From contig JADANN010000139.1 in NCBI GenBank assembly GCA_018806985.1, forward strand, positions 62,001 through 126,000: a stretch of DNA of 64,000 nt. The letters run 5' to 3'. Shown here one piece after another: positions 49,701-62,224 of this stretch (within the stretch, counting starts at the first letter, position 1; each line of letters begins with the position of its first letter). The notes under the pieces are model-generated. The model saw only the letters and a program-made list of their open reading frames with translations, made no database searches and had not been told where the DNA came from. Source of the DNA: Angiostrongylus vasorum (Eukaryota; Nematoda; Chromadorea; Rhabditida; Metastrongylidae). The position numbers were made by a program, and so were the translations under genes.

Positions 49701-52700
49701 AGAAACACAAAACCTTTTTGATCGTTTTCCTTTTCTATCTATCAGAGTAATCCTTAATATATCATATCGTGTAGAATTTTCTATTGTCTATCTATCGTTG
49801 AATACAGGAAAATTCACGACACGACAACTCGTACCATCCAAAAGAGATAGATATCCGTTTTATGTCATCGTCTCTTCACTAAGTCGTCCTTCTTCGATAG
49901 TACTGCGGAACCCACTGCATAGTTTTTCTATAAACTAATTTCGTCTTCGTCGTTTGCGATGGGGCATTCGGCCCGGCCATAAATGCTCTTAGTCAGACGA
50001 GGCGCCGAACCTGTTTTACAATCAGTTGATTGTCTTCCGAAGAGGAGCGGTCGCATGGCAATAAAATCCGTTTCTAAACGCTAAAATCACAATTGCTTAA
50101 TCATACATTACAGTATGATGGAGTACTGTAACAATACGATGAAGCGAACTGTTGTCGGTGAAGAGTGGAGAAAAAAACGCGCACACTAGAAAAATGCCAA
50201 ACCAATGATGGTATGGATTCATATGAAATTGCTAACGCTTCTTACCTTTTGACTTCTATTGCACTTAAGAAATTAGGGAGCTGCAGGAAAACTTCCTGGA
50301 ATTGTATAATTCAGTGAATACCACCAAACAAGGTGTTCGTTGCCGTAGGAAGTAATGTTCGAGTAGATATGAAGACGTTCAGCTGACGTGCACTAGAAAC
50401 TCCTTGTCCGAATTTTGTATTAAATCATTTTTGAAAGCCGAAAATGAGCATCTCTACAAAAAAAAGGTCAGTTGTAGAAAATCGTAGCACTTTTTTGATG
50501 ACATTTCTGATTGATCCGTTTCCACGAAACCTCATTACGATCTCCACTGAGCTGTGATTTTTCTGGATTGATTTTGTTCCTTCTAATGTTGCAGAAAATT
50601 CATCAGGGGAAAAAGTCTTTTCTGAATCGGAGGTATATTTGCCACCTTACAACTTCATCAGCATTCTTTCTAGAAAGATGATTGATGGTGACTGGATTTA
50701 TTCTTGGTTGATTTCCATCTACGAAAGTTTTAAGCTCATTTTGAAGGTGAGGGCTAATCGTGACGGATGATCAACTTTCTGCTACGACCTCTTTCCACGT
50801 GTGGGGTCGTCGGTCACCCACCTGTCTTTGTCATTGACCGTCAACTGACTCGAATCTGCGGGTTTAAGAGTAATCCCATGAGTTTTGGTTGTTCTAGAGA
50901 CTCTCAGAGAATGACTTCTTACTTTAAAGGTCTTTCGTGTTCTTTTTAGAATGGCGACTGTTTCGGACGAGAATCGCCCCTGACTGACGTTGTGTTTACC
51001 ACAATTCCATTTCATTTTCACTTTTTGCTTTTCTTCTAATCTTACAGCTCTCTCTCAATTGAAAGACATCAATGAAAGGAAGGTCTGCTCTATACCGTAT
51101 CCCATCGTTGCTCCTGAAGCCGTTATTCATTGTAGCGAATAATTTATAAGAAAACAAAACATTGCTTATCCGAAAATGTGGTAGATAAACATCATATAAT
51201 TGTAATCTACTTATTGTAACCATCTACTTAACAAATTGAGCAGCTACACCTATACGCTTAAGGTTCCCACCTCCCAAACCCCTACAGAATAATTCAAAGG
51301 AGAAGCGCGTTGTCCCACTTTTTAAAAACGATGTCGTAGGTCCGAGATCGTTATCACTCCTAAAGATTTGCTTTTCATGAGTATTTCTTCATACGTTCTA
51401 TAACTAGGGCACTATTTACCCGTGAAAAGCGGCGTTTGAAAAGTTCCGTATAGTCTCATCTGCAGAATGTCGTTATGTTGAAGAAAAAACGACATAAAAG
51501 TTATGAAGAAAGGATGAAGGTGTGATGCAGCATGCTGTTATAATTAAGTGCAATGATAAGCAAGATGATAAAAGTACTTGGATTATGGTTGTTTAAGGGT
51601 TGCGGTCCGGATCTGTTGCATTCGAGAGCGTTTCGTTCTGTGCAGATAGCCTGCCGCACTCAAGCGTCAACAGTGATCGCAGCTTTTGAAGGCATACAGG
51701 TAAGTCATGCAGTTCACCGTTCACACTCGTCGTCGATTTCTGTCTTGATGTTTCTTGAAATTAAGTAGACGGCCTTCATTCATTTCTGATTCCTCTGCTC
51801 ATTAAAGGACGCCATGACGCAGTGCGCTGGTCGTATGCGTTTTCAACAATGGGATTGCTCGAATGTCGGCCACATAATGCACGATCCGCCAATTCTGAAA
51901 TATGGTTGGTAGTGATAAAGTGGTAGAAAGTTAAGTTGAATGGTTAGTAAAGAGCTCAAAATAAATGAGAATGAGGGACAGAGAGAGAGGAGAGAGAGAG
52001 ATCAAAGTGGACGGGCAGGTTGTGATGGAGAGAGGTATGACGATAAAGAGGGCAAAAAGAGGCAAAGCAACAAATACTGCCAAGCCAGAGTAACAAAGCC
52101 AAATGTAGCCTGCAAATTAGAGGCGCACTAAAGTGCTCACTAGATTGTAGGCTCGATCCTTGTAGCGCCTCGCTCTCCTCCGGTGTTCACTTATCCGCGA
52201 GTCCAAGAACAGAGACATCGATAGACTATCGAAAGTCGTTTTTCCCAAATATGCACTCAATCTCTTCTACGGTATCAGGGAAATCCATAAATTGACCCTA
52301 GAACAGTGATCAACGCTGGAAATTTTTCCCTCATGCTTTTATTCAGAAGCTAAAAGTGGCGACATAAATGTCTTCTCCAATAGAACCACATTACTGTTTA
52401 CTGTAGAAGGATGAAAATCAGAAGTAATCAAGGAACGAATAAGCTTTTTAAATCAATGGTAGCATGGCCAAACGGAGAGCAAAGGATAGCCTCTTCGCAG
52501 AAGAGGAGTAGAACCGGCTGAGAAAGTGGTAGAAATCGTTCAAATCGTCGTTCCTTGATGAAATTACTTAAAAACATAAAATTTGGAGCGTCAAGTTTTA
52601 GAGCTTAGACTGTTAACAACGATGGTCGACTTGAAATAAAACTCATGAAAAAGTTTATACAAGTAAGTAACAATGCTCTGAGAATGACACCTACAAGTTC

Positions 52701-55700
52701 ATACCTAGATAATGGCACCTAGAAAATAGGATGGCCGTGTGGGGAGCAGCGGTCGAAGGCGCCCAGCAATACACATGGGATCGATTCCCGCGCCCCTGGC
52801 CCATCAAGCCTTCCTTCCTTCTGGGGTCGGCAACTTTATACTAGACTTCTCTGGAGGATAGCAGCATTGGCTCGATACATCTGTAGGCCACCGTAAGTCA
52901 TTGTAAAGGCCAGATATGCATTCGATCACCTCCAAACGATACTTAGTGAAGTCCAACGCATGACGCATTCCTCACGGATTGATCAACGCCGAGAGCTTTA
53001 TCCTTTTTTATTACACAAATAAGTATATAAACACGATAAGATAGATAGAGCTGCCATAAGAAGCGAAATGAGTAGTCACATTGCATGAGCGCTTGTGAAC
53101 AGCTACGAATAAGTAGAGAAATATAACTGCTTGAATGAAGCGAAAAGCACCAATGACAACTACTAAAGAAAAGAAAGAAATTAATACAAACTAAAAAATC
53201 AACCACATTATCTTCTAACTTTTAAAAAATGCTATTTGGATGTAAATCAAATTGGTTCTGTCTTGAAGGATATCGTGAATCGGCTTTGATCTGGGCTTTA
53301 TCGTCTGCCGGTGCAGCTTGGGGTGTGGCGACTGCTTGTGCTCAGGGATGGATTGAAGACTGTTCTTGTGCACATGATGGACAACCGGGTTCACAACATC
53401 GCAGTCTTATAGCTGCTCCTACAGCGTCCAGCACGGAATTACGGCCAGTCGTAAGCTCCTCACTAGAACACCGATAGTTCGTTCACCGCTGAGAACTGTT
53501 GAAAAACACAATCTGAAAGCAGGACGTCTGGTAATTTTCATATGGTCCTCATTTTTGAGCAGTATGACTTGAAACTTCTAGTGGAACTATTATTTTCCAG
53601 GCTGTCAAAAAGACTCTAATAGCATCATGTAAATGCCACGGAGTGTCCGGTTCATGTCAACAGAAAACGTGTTGGAAAAAAACGGCCACTCTGGATCACA
53701 TCACTGATTACCTTGTTGATAAGTGCGTTGTGAGAAAAGTTTATAAAAACTCAGGGATTAATACTTCCCAGAAAATGCTTGAACTCGATGCCAATCGCAG
53801 GAATAAAGCATTTTGATATTAACAAGCCATTTGTAAGAGAAACTTAAAAAAACTTCGGCGACTTTGATTTTGTAACGACTGGAATTCATCCGAAATCATG
53901 TTCCTCACAGATATGCACGTTCACGATTGCTCACAGGAGATCAGAAGCCGAAAAACTCCGATCTAGTATTTATCGAACCATCACCGGATCCGTGTCAACA
54001 ACAGGTAAAGAAAAATTTCTTGTAAATTTAGTAGCAAGAGAGAGACATCATTCCCTGTAAAAAAAATATGTTCATTGGTCCAATGTCGCATACAGTGATA
54101 ACTAAGCCTTCTGTTCCTTTTGTTGCTATGGATTGATAGCTGATTTTTCTGGCAGACAAAAAACACAAACCTAATAAGTAGCAAAGCTATCACAAGTCGT
54201 GCCATGGCACAGAAATCCATTCCATCGCCTCTAAAGATGCTACGAATGGATTCCAATACATTTAGCATTCCATAAGAGTTACCCAACGTCAAACACTTTA
54301 TCTTCTTTCTTTTATTTTCTACGTACACTTAAATATTTTTTAATGCCTAAAGTTTTCAAGCTGACCTACAAAACATTTCCTACACGAAAATGGTTAGAAG
54401 TCACGTATATTCACAACGTGACCAAAACGATGCTAAGGTTTTTACGAGGAGAAAACTCGAACCTCAGACCAGACTCGAACCAGTGATTATCCTTTCCGCG
54501 GACTCATGTGTTACCTACTGCACCAGCGAGGTCCTTGCTTTGCTTTCCTCTCGGCAAGTTTTTTCCCCTAACGGTGCTATTGCAATCCACCCATATTTCG
54601 TCACCAATCTGTTTTGCATTGGATTCTTATATACTTCTGCCTAGCTAATTCAGTATGTCCTATTTATGTTAGTTGTTACCCAAATTCAACGCTAAATTCT
54701 GAATAATCCTTACCAGCAACAAGCGTAGGTCCGCCTTTAACTGATCCAATTCGCTAACAGTCGCTCAGAGGCGCACACACTCATCTTACGCCAAATACTT
54801 TTCTCATGGCAAAATTTTGCATACTTTATGCTTTGTATACTCCAATAAAGCTTTCGGACCCAGATGTTTTTATAAAAGTAGTGATAACTGGTATTTTCAG
54901 ACGACATCCGGTAGAGTCTGTGCATGGCGTAATGAGACTCACACTCAAGGCGATTGTGGACGCATTTGTTGTGGAAAAGGCTTTCAGGTAATCTGCCATC
55001 TTTCTGCATTCCTTATGGAATATCAATAATACCTGACAAAATAGTCCATATGAATCAAAATATTTCTCTCTCTCCTAATTTTTGATAGTTCTCAAAGGAT
55101 TGCTTGCACTGCTAAGAATGCTCATCTCTTACAATATCGTCACTACAACATTTCTATAAGTTTTAATCGACTCTTTACTGGATATTTGATGGAAGTTGAT
55201 CAGATGGTGTCGTTTGTTAGACAACAGTTTTGATTCCTTTCCAAGTAAAAAAAAAAAAAAACGTGCGCCTGCCTTTAGATTACGGCAAAGAGAGTATACT
55301 GGATTTCCTAAAACAATGAACTAATTACTTAATTACTCACTTGGATACTTGGATGGCCCGTCTCGCTGGTTGTGTGGTCCCCAGGATGGTTTCCATTTTT
55401 CGGAGTTTTGCTGGTTTAGCCATTGTTTCTTTGGAGCTCCGAGGTCAGCCTGGGGTCTGCCTCAGGTCTTCACCAACATAGGCAGTCGCAGCTCTTGTGG
55501 ATCAGAGAGAGATTTGCCACCATGTTATTAGTTTGATACCAGGACGGAGGTGGTTCCTTGTATTGGTTTACTCTTAGCTGGGCTTCCTGATGGAGACGCC
55601 GGACTCCTTCTCAGCTTGGGAGACCCTGCCAGGGGATGAATCCCCGGCTGCTTATCTCAGGCCGACACCCAGCAACACCTCTCAACCACGATGAGGCGGT

Positions 55701-55916
55701 GAACCGTTGGGAAGAAACTATGAAATAAAACGGATTATTAGTGATATTAACCAAGTAGTAGTAATATTGACCGGCCGTATTCCTACACAATAATGTTATG
55801 CAATTTAGATCAGCCATGAAGTGATTCAGTACAAGTGCGATTGTAAGTTTGTCTGGTGTTGTAAACTGATTTGCAAGGATTGTCTGCAACATCGGTGGGT
55901 GTCGACGTGTAACTGA
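46724..55916 (+). CDS. Wnt family secreted signalling protein (8 exons)
   Basis: Exons: 46724-46963 (signal sequence WLILGVLLLFSHVV from ATG 46871, or a longer N-terminus from 46724), 51598-51699 (CGPDLLHSRAF...C), 51808-51904 (QCAGRMRFQQWDCSN), 53269-53530 (GYRESALIWALSSAGAA...CSC, ending HNLKAGR), 53601-53832 (CKCHGVSGSC...KTCW), 53911-54004 (NSDLVFIEPSPDPC), 54901-54987 (TSGRVC...CGRICCGKGF) and 55809-55916 (CDCKFVWCC...VSTCN, stop). Every Wnt landmark from the QFxxxxWNC block to the final cysteine knot is present in order. Two frame breaks are needed: between about 53372 and 53415, and around the in-frame TGA at 53814-53816. The WxWGGC region is divergent. The product would be a lipid-modified extracellular ligand for Frizzled. 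Orthology to a particular nematode Wnt was not assigned. Exon 1 is the least certain part. Confidence 0.85.
46964..51597 (+). other. Wnt intron 1 (4.6 kb)
   Basis: Donor CAG|GTAAGAT, acceptor GTTTAAG. Holds SINE family C fragments at 47620-47755 and 49280-49400 and tRNA-like pieces near 48620 and 48880-48920. No further exon was recognised, though a small coding exon between the signal sequence and the first Wnt cysteine cannot be excluded. Confidence 0.5.
52728..53012 (+). repeat. tRNA-derived SINE, family A, inside Wnt intron 3
   Basis: Sense-orientation copy: head GGGGAGCAGCGGTCGAAGG and TGGGATCGATTCCCG, body ending GCCGAGAGCTTTATCC with a T-rich tail. Confidence 0.85.
54410..54600 (-). 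repeat. tRNA-like SINE fragment inside Wnt intron 6
   Basis: On the minus strand: GCTGGTGCAGTAGGTAACAC (A-box-like) and CACTGGTTCGAGTCTGG (B-box-like). The left part resembles the GATGCTAAGGTTTTT end of family C. Confidence 0.5.
55335..55712 (-). repeat. Dispersed repeat, family B, inside Wnt intron 7
   Basis: Reverse, full-length copy ending GAGGCGGTGAACCGTTGGGAAG, 97 bases before the last Wnt exon. Confidence 0.85.
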
Positions 55917-56010
55917 CAATCACTGTCATCGTCATCGTTGTCGTCGGCATCGTCTTCAACGTCGTCTTCAACGCCGTCGTCGATCATCGTCGATCGACGA
56001 TGTCACAACA
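55917..56010. repeat. GTC/ATCGTC-rich low-complexity tract in the Wnt 3' flank
   Basis: Imperfect CATCGTCGTC and TTCAACGTCGTC units begin within ten bases of the Wnt stop codon, so the tract would lie in the 3' UTR. It ends with a palindromic CGTCGATCGACG word. Confidence 0.8.
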
Positions 56011-56463
56011 TCGTCCAAGTCTCTGTGTATGATCTCTGTTTATATCCTTATGATGATTTTAGTCCATAGAACCCAAATATATTTACTATTGTCAAACGCT
56101 GTAGAGAATAGGTTGAGAGATTCATTGGTGAAGGCTACTCGTTGCTTGTTAGCGCTCGGATGTGCTTCCAACCTAAAAATCTATGTCGCCTATTTTTTGC
56201 TACAATCCACTTGCTTAAAGAAATATACTCTATGCGGAGAGTACGGTAATAGCCTATTGACTTTGATCAATCTCATGCCTTCACCATACTTGCTTTCGAC
56301 GATTTTTGTGTAGATTTTTTCTATTAATCGATAGAAACGAGCTCATTATTATCACCCAGTGTCCCAGATATACTCGCTCTTGTTATTTGAATATTTATGC
56401 TTAGCAAATATCCGTTGTGCCTCTCGTGTACGGGTCATCTTATTACGAATAAAATCCATTATT

Positions 56464-56649
56464 TCATTTGTTTCGGGAAGCCTCTAGCTTGGCACTCGTA
56501 GTACCACTGGAATCTTCAGTCTTCAGTACCTGTTGAAAGAAGCTGTGGTGAAGCTGCAAAGAATACTTCTGAATGCTTAATAATTCGTTGGTAGATGTTG
56601 GAAGTAACGCAGTATCATTTCCTCCAGAGGTTCCTCTCATTTGCTTCAA
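56464..56649 (-). other. Weak candidate terminal exon
   Basis: Minus-strand frame with polar, protein-like composition (QKYSLQLHHSFFQQVLKTED) and a stop, but no confident acceptor or family. The flanks (56020-56460 and 56930-57420) show nothing assignable. Confidence 0.2.
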
Positions 56650-57639
56650 TTACAATTCCACTTTCTCCTGATCAATAGCAACCAATCACAAACGCTGATC
56701 AATCAATAACGGAGTGTTTGAGGTCGTATTGTTCAATTTCCGTCACCCATCGGTTTTTGTCGTGTTCATGTCGACGAATTCCATTAAATCACAGCGGGTC
56801 GTCGCACTGGTTCAAGGCGATCGCATGTGAGGCGGCGATGCTCAGCGGCCACCACCTCAAACAAGAGGGAATTTTCGAATCTCACATAAGCCGCAGAGTT
56901 CTTCTAGTGGATTATTCTCTTTGAGATACAACAAAGACAGATATTGACGCGCTACTATACTATATACCACGGAGAATTAGAGCACCAATCAATACATATT
57001 TTTCGAGTGCATTTTAACGGCTATGCTTAAGTGACAAGTTATTTAAAACAGCTGTTTAGAGGACTGAAATATGAGATCATAAAGCTCTCTACAATTTAAA
57101 ACATTTTTCAATCGATAAAAGCCATCCAGTAAAGACGACAAAGTATGTGCTTGCTATGACTAGAGAGCTCCCACTGAAAATCTGATGGTGGCGGCTGCTT
57201 AGGCAAGCGTTAGAAGAAGCAGGTGGGTAAGGTAGAAAAAATTTAGACATACATAAGAAAGAAACAAAAACAGTTAAGATTAAAACTGCACACCCTACTT
57301 TTATTGTGTATGGGTGTTTTGATTCTTATACACAGTTATTCTAGACTAATCACGCGTAGTAGTTCGACTAACGCTCTAGCCTTTTGCGAGATTTAATTCC
57401 TGATTCCACTGAAGAATATTAACAATTACATGAAAACTTTGCTAACGAATATGTTCTCTATCCAATCTCTTTCGCCAAGGAAATTCACTCCATTATTGTT
57501 ACCGGTGAGCTTAGTCATTGGGTGATAGAAGATGTGCGAACCGGCTTCGAAGTATTTCGCACTCAGGAGAAATCTGATGAAATCTATTCGACAAGTCAAC
57601 ATGTATCCTTCCATTTGCAAGCTGACATAGGTTGATAAA

Positions 57640-57965
57640 AAAAATTTGCAACGTTCTGACGGCTTCATCTTCTTCAGCACCGATAATCCGAGTCAATCGT
57701 CCACAGTCCTTCATACTCTAAACGTGGCGTCTTCATCGTTGCATCGAGTGGGATCTTCTTCGGCAAAACTCCGCTCATATGAGGCAACCTCGAACGTCGA
57801 TGCTCCTTTATTCAAAACACTTGTTCTTTATAGCGATTCTCCGCTGATAATAACTCGTTTTTCTACGAACAATTCATTGTGTAGGAGCGGCTATCATTAT
57901 CAGCTGGCTCGGATCACCGGCTCTGAAGAAGACGAAGACGTCGACACGTTAGTCGATAAAGCCTT
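57640..57965. repeat. Facing PLE-end-like blocks
   Basis: TTCATCTTCTTCAGCACCGATAA at about 57663 and GGCTCTGAAGAAGACGAAGACG at about 57909 are diverged, oppositely oriented versions of the PLE terminal motif. The 157-codon plus frame across them is likely repeat-derived. Confidence 0.4.
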
Positions 57966-58370
57966 TCATCGACATCGTGTTAGCTTATCAATGAAAAGAC
58001 TTGCTGATAAGACAGTGTTTACCTGGCTATGGTTGAAATTCAAAAATACGCTACGCAGTGCCTCAATGAATCAGGATTTCAGTCACGAATCAAGGAATCG
58101 GGATAACATAAGGATTTGATTTATGTTAGAGATATCAAATGACCTTAAAAGTGGGTGTGTGATGAAAGAATTTCCGTATTTGAAAGCAACATTGACACCC
58201 CATGGCTCGGCTCATATAGCTCAAACACAGCTTTATTAACCGAAATGAACACCAGCAGAAGATGAGGAATGGGAAACTTCTTGAAAAAAAATTCAGGTTT
58301 CCTTAGTTCCGGTAGCACTAAGTCACAATTATATTGAAGTGGATAGTTTCTACGGCTGTTCTCCATAAAA

Positions 58371-58662
58371 GGATAAAGGATAAAGCTCTCGGCGTTGATC
58401 AATCCCTGGGGAATGCGCCATGCATTCGGCTTCGTTAAGTTTCGTTTGGAGGTGATTGAATGCATATCTGTTTAGTTTGGTCTTTACGATGACTCGCCGT
58501 GGCCTACTGATGTATCGAGCCAGTGCCGCTATCTTTCCAGACAAGATTGGTACCAATTTGCCGACCCCGGAGTGATGGAAAGATTGGTGGTCCATGGGGG
58601 CCTGGATCAATTCAACGTGTACGTTGCACGGAGCCTCCCATCACTGCCCTCAATGTGCCACT
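58371..58662 (-). repeat. tRNA-derived SINE, family A
   Basis: Reverse copy with an extra insertion (CTGTTTAGTTTGGTC) in the body relative to others. Confidence 0.85.
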
Positions 58663-58689
58663 CATGAAGTATTTTGAATAGATTCCAAC

Positions 58690-59010
58690 AATCCAAAAAT
58701 GGAAGGCCAGAGTGCCTTCTGACGACGCGTAACCTCAGCCCACTCCCCAGGCTGGTTTTTTCTGACCTCAACTAGGCGTATTGATGATCCATATAAGACT
58801 TTTTCCGGCTGGTCTCCATTACCCATCTGGAAAATTTGAAAAGAACAAAACGGTGAGAGTGTTTAAGAAAAAGTGCTTGCTACCCAAATAAAAAATTATG
58901 TGCCAAGTTTTATACGCAGAGGCCATGAGTGCTTTTGCGTGTCAATTTGCCCTTTTCAGGCTCTGAAGAAGGCGAAACCAGCCAAAGTGTCATCAGTGTT
59001 GCGGTGAATA
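58690..59010 (+). mobile_element. PLE C-terminal remnant and terminal block
   Basis: NPKM-like start, CGCGTAACCTCAGCCC and a GACCTC end match the PLE tail at 27.2 kb. The terminal block follows at 58958-59015 (CTCTGAAGAAGGCGAAACC, then GTGAATAAATCC). Confidence 0.55.
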
Positions 59011-60580
59011 AATCCTGTCGTTAAAAAACACATATCTGCTCATCAAGATAACGGTGAATTATTTGCTTAGTGCGCAGGTCGATGGAAAGTCGGTTTTGGG
59101 AATTTTTTTGTAGCTACTCTTGTGCGGGTAAACGATTAAACAAGCGTGGTTTCGTCTTAAACAACACGAAAATATTTCCCGATGTGCTATATGTTAATGG
59201 ATCAAGGGTTACTGATAAAAGTGGACCAAGACTGTTGGTCAAGCACCCTAGAAAATGACAGTTACACATTCTGTACGGCACTATCATATGAATTTCCTAA
59301 TAGACAACAGTACAATGCAGAACGATGAACAGTATACTTCAGGAATTCATGGCGGTATTAAAGAAAGGGAATATTCTGTATGAAGCCGAGAGCACTCGCT
59401 GCCCTCTACAAAAATGACTATTGATGAGTAGAAGAAATAGAATGAGATAGTGGAATCGGTTCACTCGTTTGCAGTAGTGCGCAACACATTACACTGACTG
59501 AGAAATCATCTTTAAATAGTCTATATTGTTTGGATGATAAGAAGTTTAGCATCAACCTTATCACTAACAAACAAAAACATTGTTCATCCAAGTGTTTTAG
59601 ATACTGTCATTCACTTTATTGCCGTCCCCAGCACAAGGTGAGCTTCGCAACTGGAAGGTAAGAAGAATTACGAACGGACTTGGAAGGACTCCGCAGCCAC
59701 TAGAAACCTGATAACTCACATTAGACTAGGCTGACGTACTTTCAGACTGAAAACAATTAAACACTTTGATTATCAAAAAGTAGTTTCCAGTGCGACCGTC
59801 GAGTTTTTATGCGTAAATCATAACATTTCAGAATCTATCCAAGAGCGCTTCAACGAAAAAATAGTATGGTGAGCATGCATGCTTTGAATTCCAAATCTCT
59901 CTTTGATGATTCCTCTTTTGGTAGCTTGTCATCTATAACGAATAAAATTGAGTTTCCCTCGTTTGCCTTCTAAACTCTAAAATTTACCAACGGTCATATT
60001 TCAGTTTAATTTTCCTTACTTTAGGAAGAAACGAAGCCTCTGTTGGCAAATGGACCATCGGTGTGTTTCCTAGATGTTACCATTACCGTATTAAATGAAT
60101 TTATATAGCATATGGTGGTTTCGAAACTGAAAGCATTTTGGACTAGCATTGCCCTTTGAGATGGCACATGTAGTTACTATGAGTCAAACATGAGTTTTCG
60201 AGAAAGAGTGTGAAACTCGGCCAACCACTATTGCTGCTAATGCTACAGTCAAGATCTAAGTAGCATAGCATGCGGATTCCGACCATGGTAACCAAACAGT
60301 GATAACAGCGATTTGGTGTTCTTCTTTTTAGTTGGAGTGTAAATAAGAGACCTGCAATGCTGAGCTATCCTAACTTCTCTCTATTTTGCCTGTTCCCATT
60401 TAGCTGCGAAGATATCACGCATTAATCCCGATCTTGATTGCGGTTAGGTCTGCGGCTTTTCTTCACTGCTGAAAACACGTTTTGAAGAGTACTCTTAAAT
60501 GTTTGATGAACTATAGAGTCATCGCTTCGTCTATGGGTAGACAAATTTGAAACTGAATGAAAGATTTATTATTGATCATT
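59010..60580. other. No gene seen
   Basis: Short frames only. No exon or repeat recognised. Confidence 0.35.
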
Positions 60581-60584
60581 AGGG

Positions 60585-60878
60585 GCGCGTATGGCGCAGT
60601 GGTCGGAGACGCCCAGTGGCGCACACGTGGGATCGATCCACGTGTCCGTGGCTCACCAAGCCGTCCATCTCTTCGGGATTTGCAAATTGGTACCAAACTT
60701 GTCTAGGATGATAGCATCACTGGCTCGATGCATCAATAAGCCACCGCGAGTCATTGCAAAGGTTAGATATGCATTCAATAACCTCCAAACGGTGCTAAAT
60801 GAAGTCGAATGCATGGCGCATTCCTCAAAGATTGACCAACGCCGAGAGCTCTATCCTTTAATCCTTTTTATTGATTAT
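60585..60878 (+). repeat. tRNA-derived SINE, family A, best-preserved head
   Basis: Sense orientation. A-box-like TGGCGCAGTGGTCGG at 60592-60606 and B-box-like GGGATCGATCC at about 60629-60639, then a ~200-base body and a TATCCTTTAATCCTTTTT tail. This copy makes the tRNA origin and polarity of the family clear. Confidence 0.85.
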
Positions 60879-61233
60879 TGTTACCAAGTATTAGCGAAGG
60901 TCGGTTTCTAGGATTTGAATGACAGATTGCTAGTAACTGTTAGTGTTAGCTGGGGTTTACCATATTAAGAGACGACTTTCTAAGCGGCATCAGAATAACT
61001 CCACTTGAAATTGTATGGTTGCGTGAAGCGTCACAGCATGTCAAGGGTTGATACAACGTGTTGAACGCTAACTCACAAGGAGGAAGACAACTTCTCTTTT
61101 TTACTTGATGCCTTTAACTGCCATCTCTACGAGATAGTCTTGTCAGATGGAACACCAGACATGTTTTAACGCACTTCTTATTTGAAGCTAATAATACGGA
61201 ATGGTGTAGCTTGCTTTCTAGGCATCTCGGTTT

Positions 61234-61405
61234 GTCACAGTTTTTAGTTCTTCGTTCGGAAATTCACTAATGCTATTCTCTTTCCATATGAACAGGTTCT
61301 TATAAAAAATTATCATGTTTGCGAAGCAGACTGCAATAATCTTGGTCTCAACTATGCTAGCCTTAGATTTCTTACTGTAACGAATCACTTTCTGTTGGGC
61401 TTTTC
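61234..61405 (-). other. Weak candidate exon, possibly a nematode chemoreceptor fragment
   Basis: Minus-strand segment after a good acceptor (CTTCCTCCTATAG) encodes a basic loop (RKAQQKVIRYSKKS) then E-T-K and a hydrophobic helix (IIAVCFANMIIFYKNLF). The pattern resembles the loop-3/TM6 part of nematode 7TM receptors, but one exon is not enough to assign it. Confidence 0.25.
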
Positions 61406-62084
61406 GGATGTTGACTATAGGAGGAAGGAAAGTCATTCATATGTTTGGTGGTGAAAGGTTCAAGCGAGTAAAGTACACACACATGATTTCAGAATTCGCA
61501 AAATAAACGCCATTTTATTTTTTATAAAAGGCAGATGACTCTACAGTGGGGAGGACAAAGCCTCTGCTAATTGCTTTTTTATTACTGCTGATTCTTAAGG
61601 AGTCATAAGAGCGTAAATCACTAAAAAGAATAGTGCAAATGTGAAGATGGAAAGCATCGCTATATTCCCAAAGTGGTAAGTAGAGGCAGAAAGCTGCTCA
61701 AATTCTCATTATGGCACTCGACCAGGTTGGAACAACCAAGGAAGTGATCGCAGAGTAGTGCTATGACAAAGAACTTTCATCTATACATCATGGTCTTAAA
61801 TCCACGAACGCTGTGGCCCAACATAGGTGGCTAAGCATTACGAGAAGCTAAAATTGCATCAAATAAGTCCATGTTTCTAGGATGGGCCACAAGCGAAGAG
61901 TAAACGCGATAATCAGCAGAAGTCTGAGGAACGTGACCAAAAAACCGGTGCGTTCTAAAAAATTGTCTCTTACAAAACTGTGTTTATTTTACAACAGTTG
62001 TTGCACACGTCCAAACTTTCCCTGGTGATAGTATGAGACGGTGACACAAGAATGTGAAACATTTTGCATAACAATCCAAAGATA

Positions 62085-62175
62085 AACACAAAGATGCTGA
62101 GATATTTGCAAAACTCCGGACCGCCAGTGTCTACGGTGGATGACGAACGCGCTATTACCTTTTCCGGTGGCTCAG
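62085..62175. repeat. SINE family C fragment
   Basis: AAAGATGCTGAGATATTTGC and GACGAACGCGCTATTACC blocks of family C. Confidence 0.65.
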
Positions 62176-62224
62176 AGTCATATCCATAGATAACTTCAAA
62201 TATCTTGGATGAGTCTGACGATGA

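Noticed and set aside
55349..55531. 60-codon frame in front of the last Wnt exon
   Set aside because: Lies wholly in a family B repeat within the last intron.
57646..58119. 157-codon plus-strand frame
   Set aside because: Flanked and partly built by inverted PLE-end-like blocks, with no domain; composition is not gene-like.
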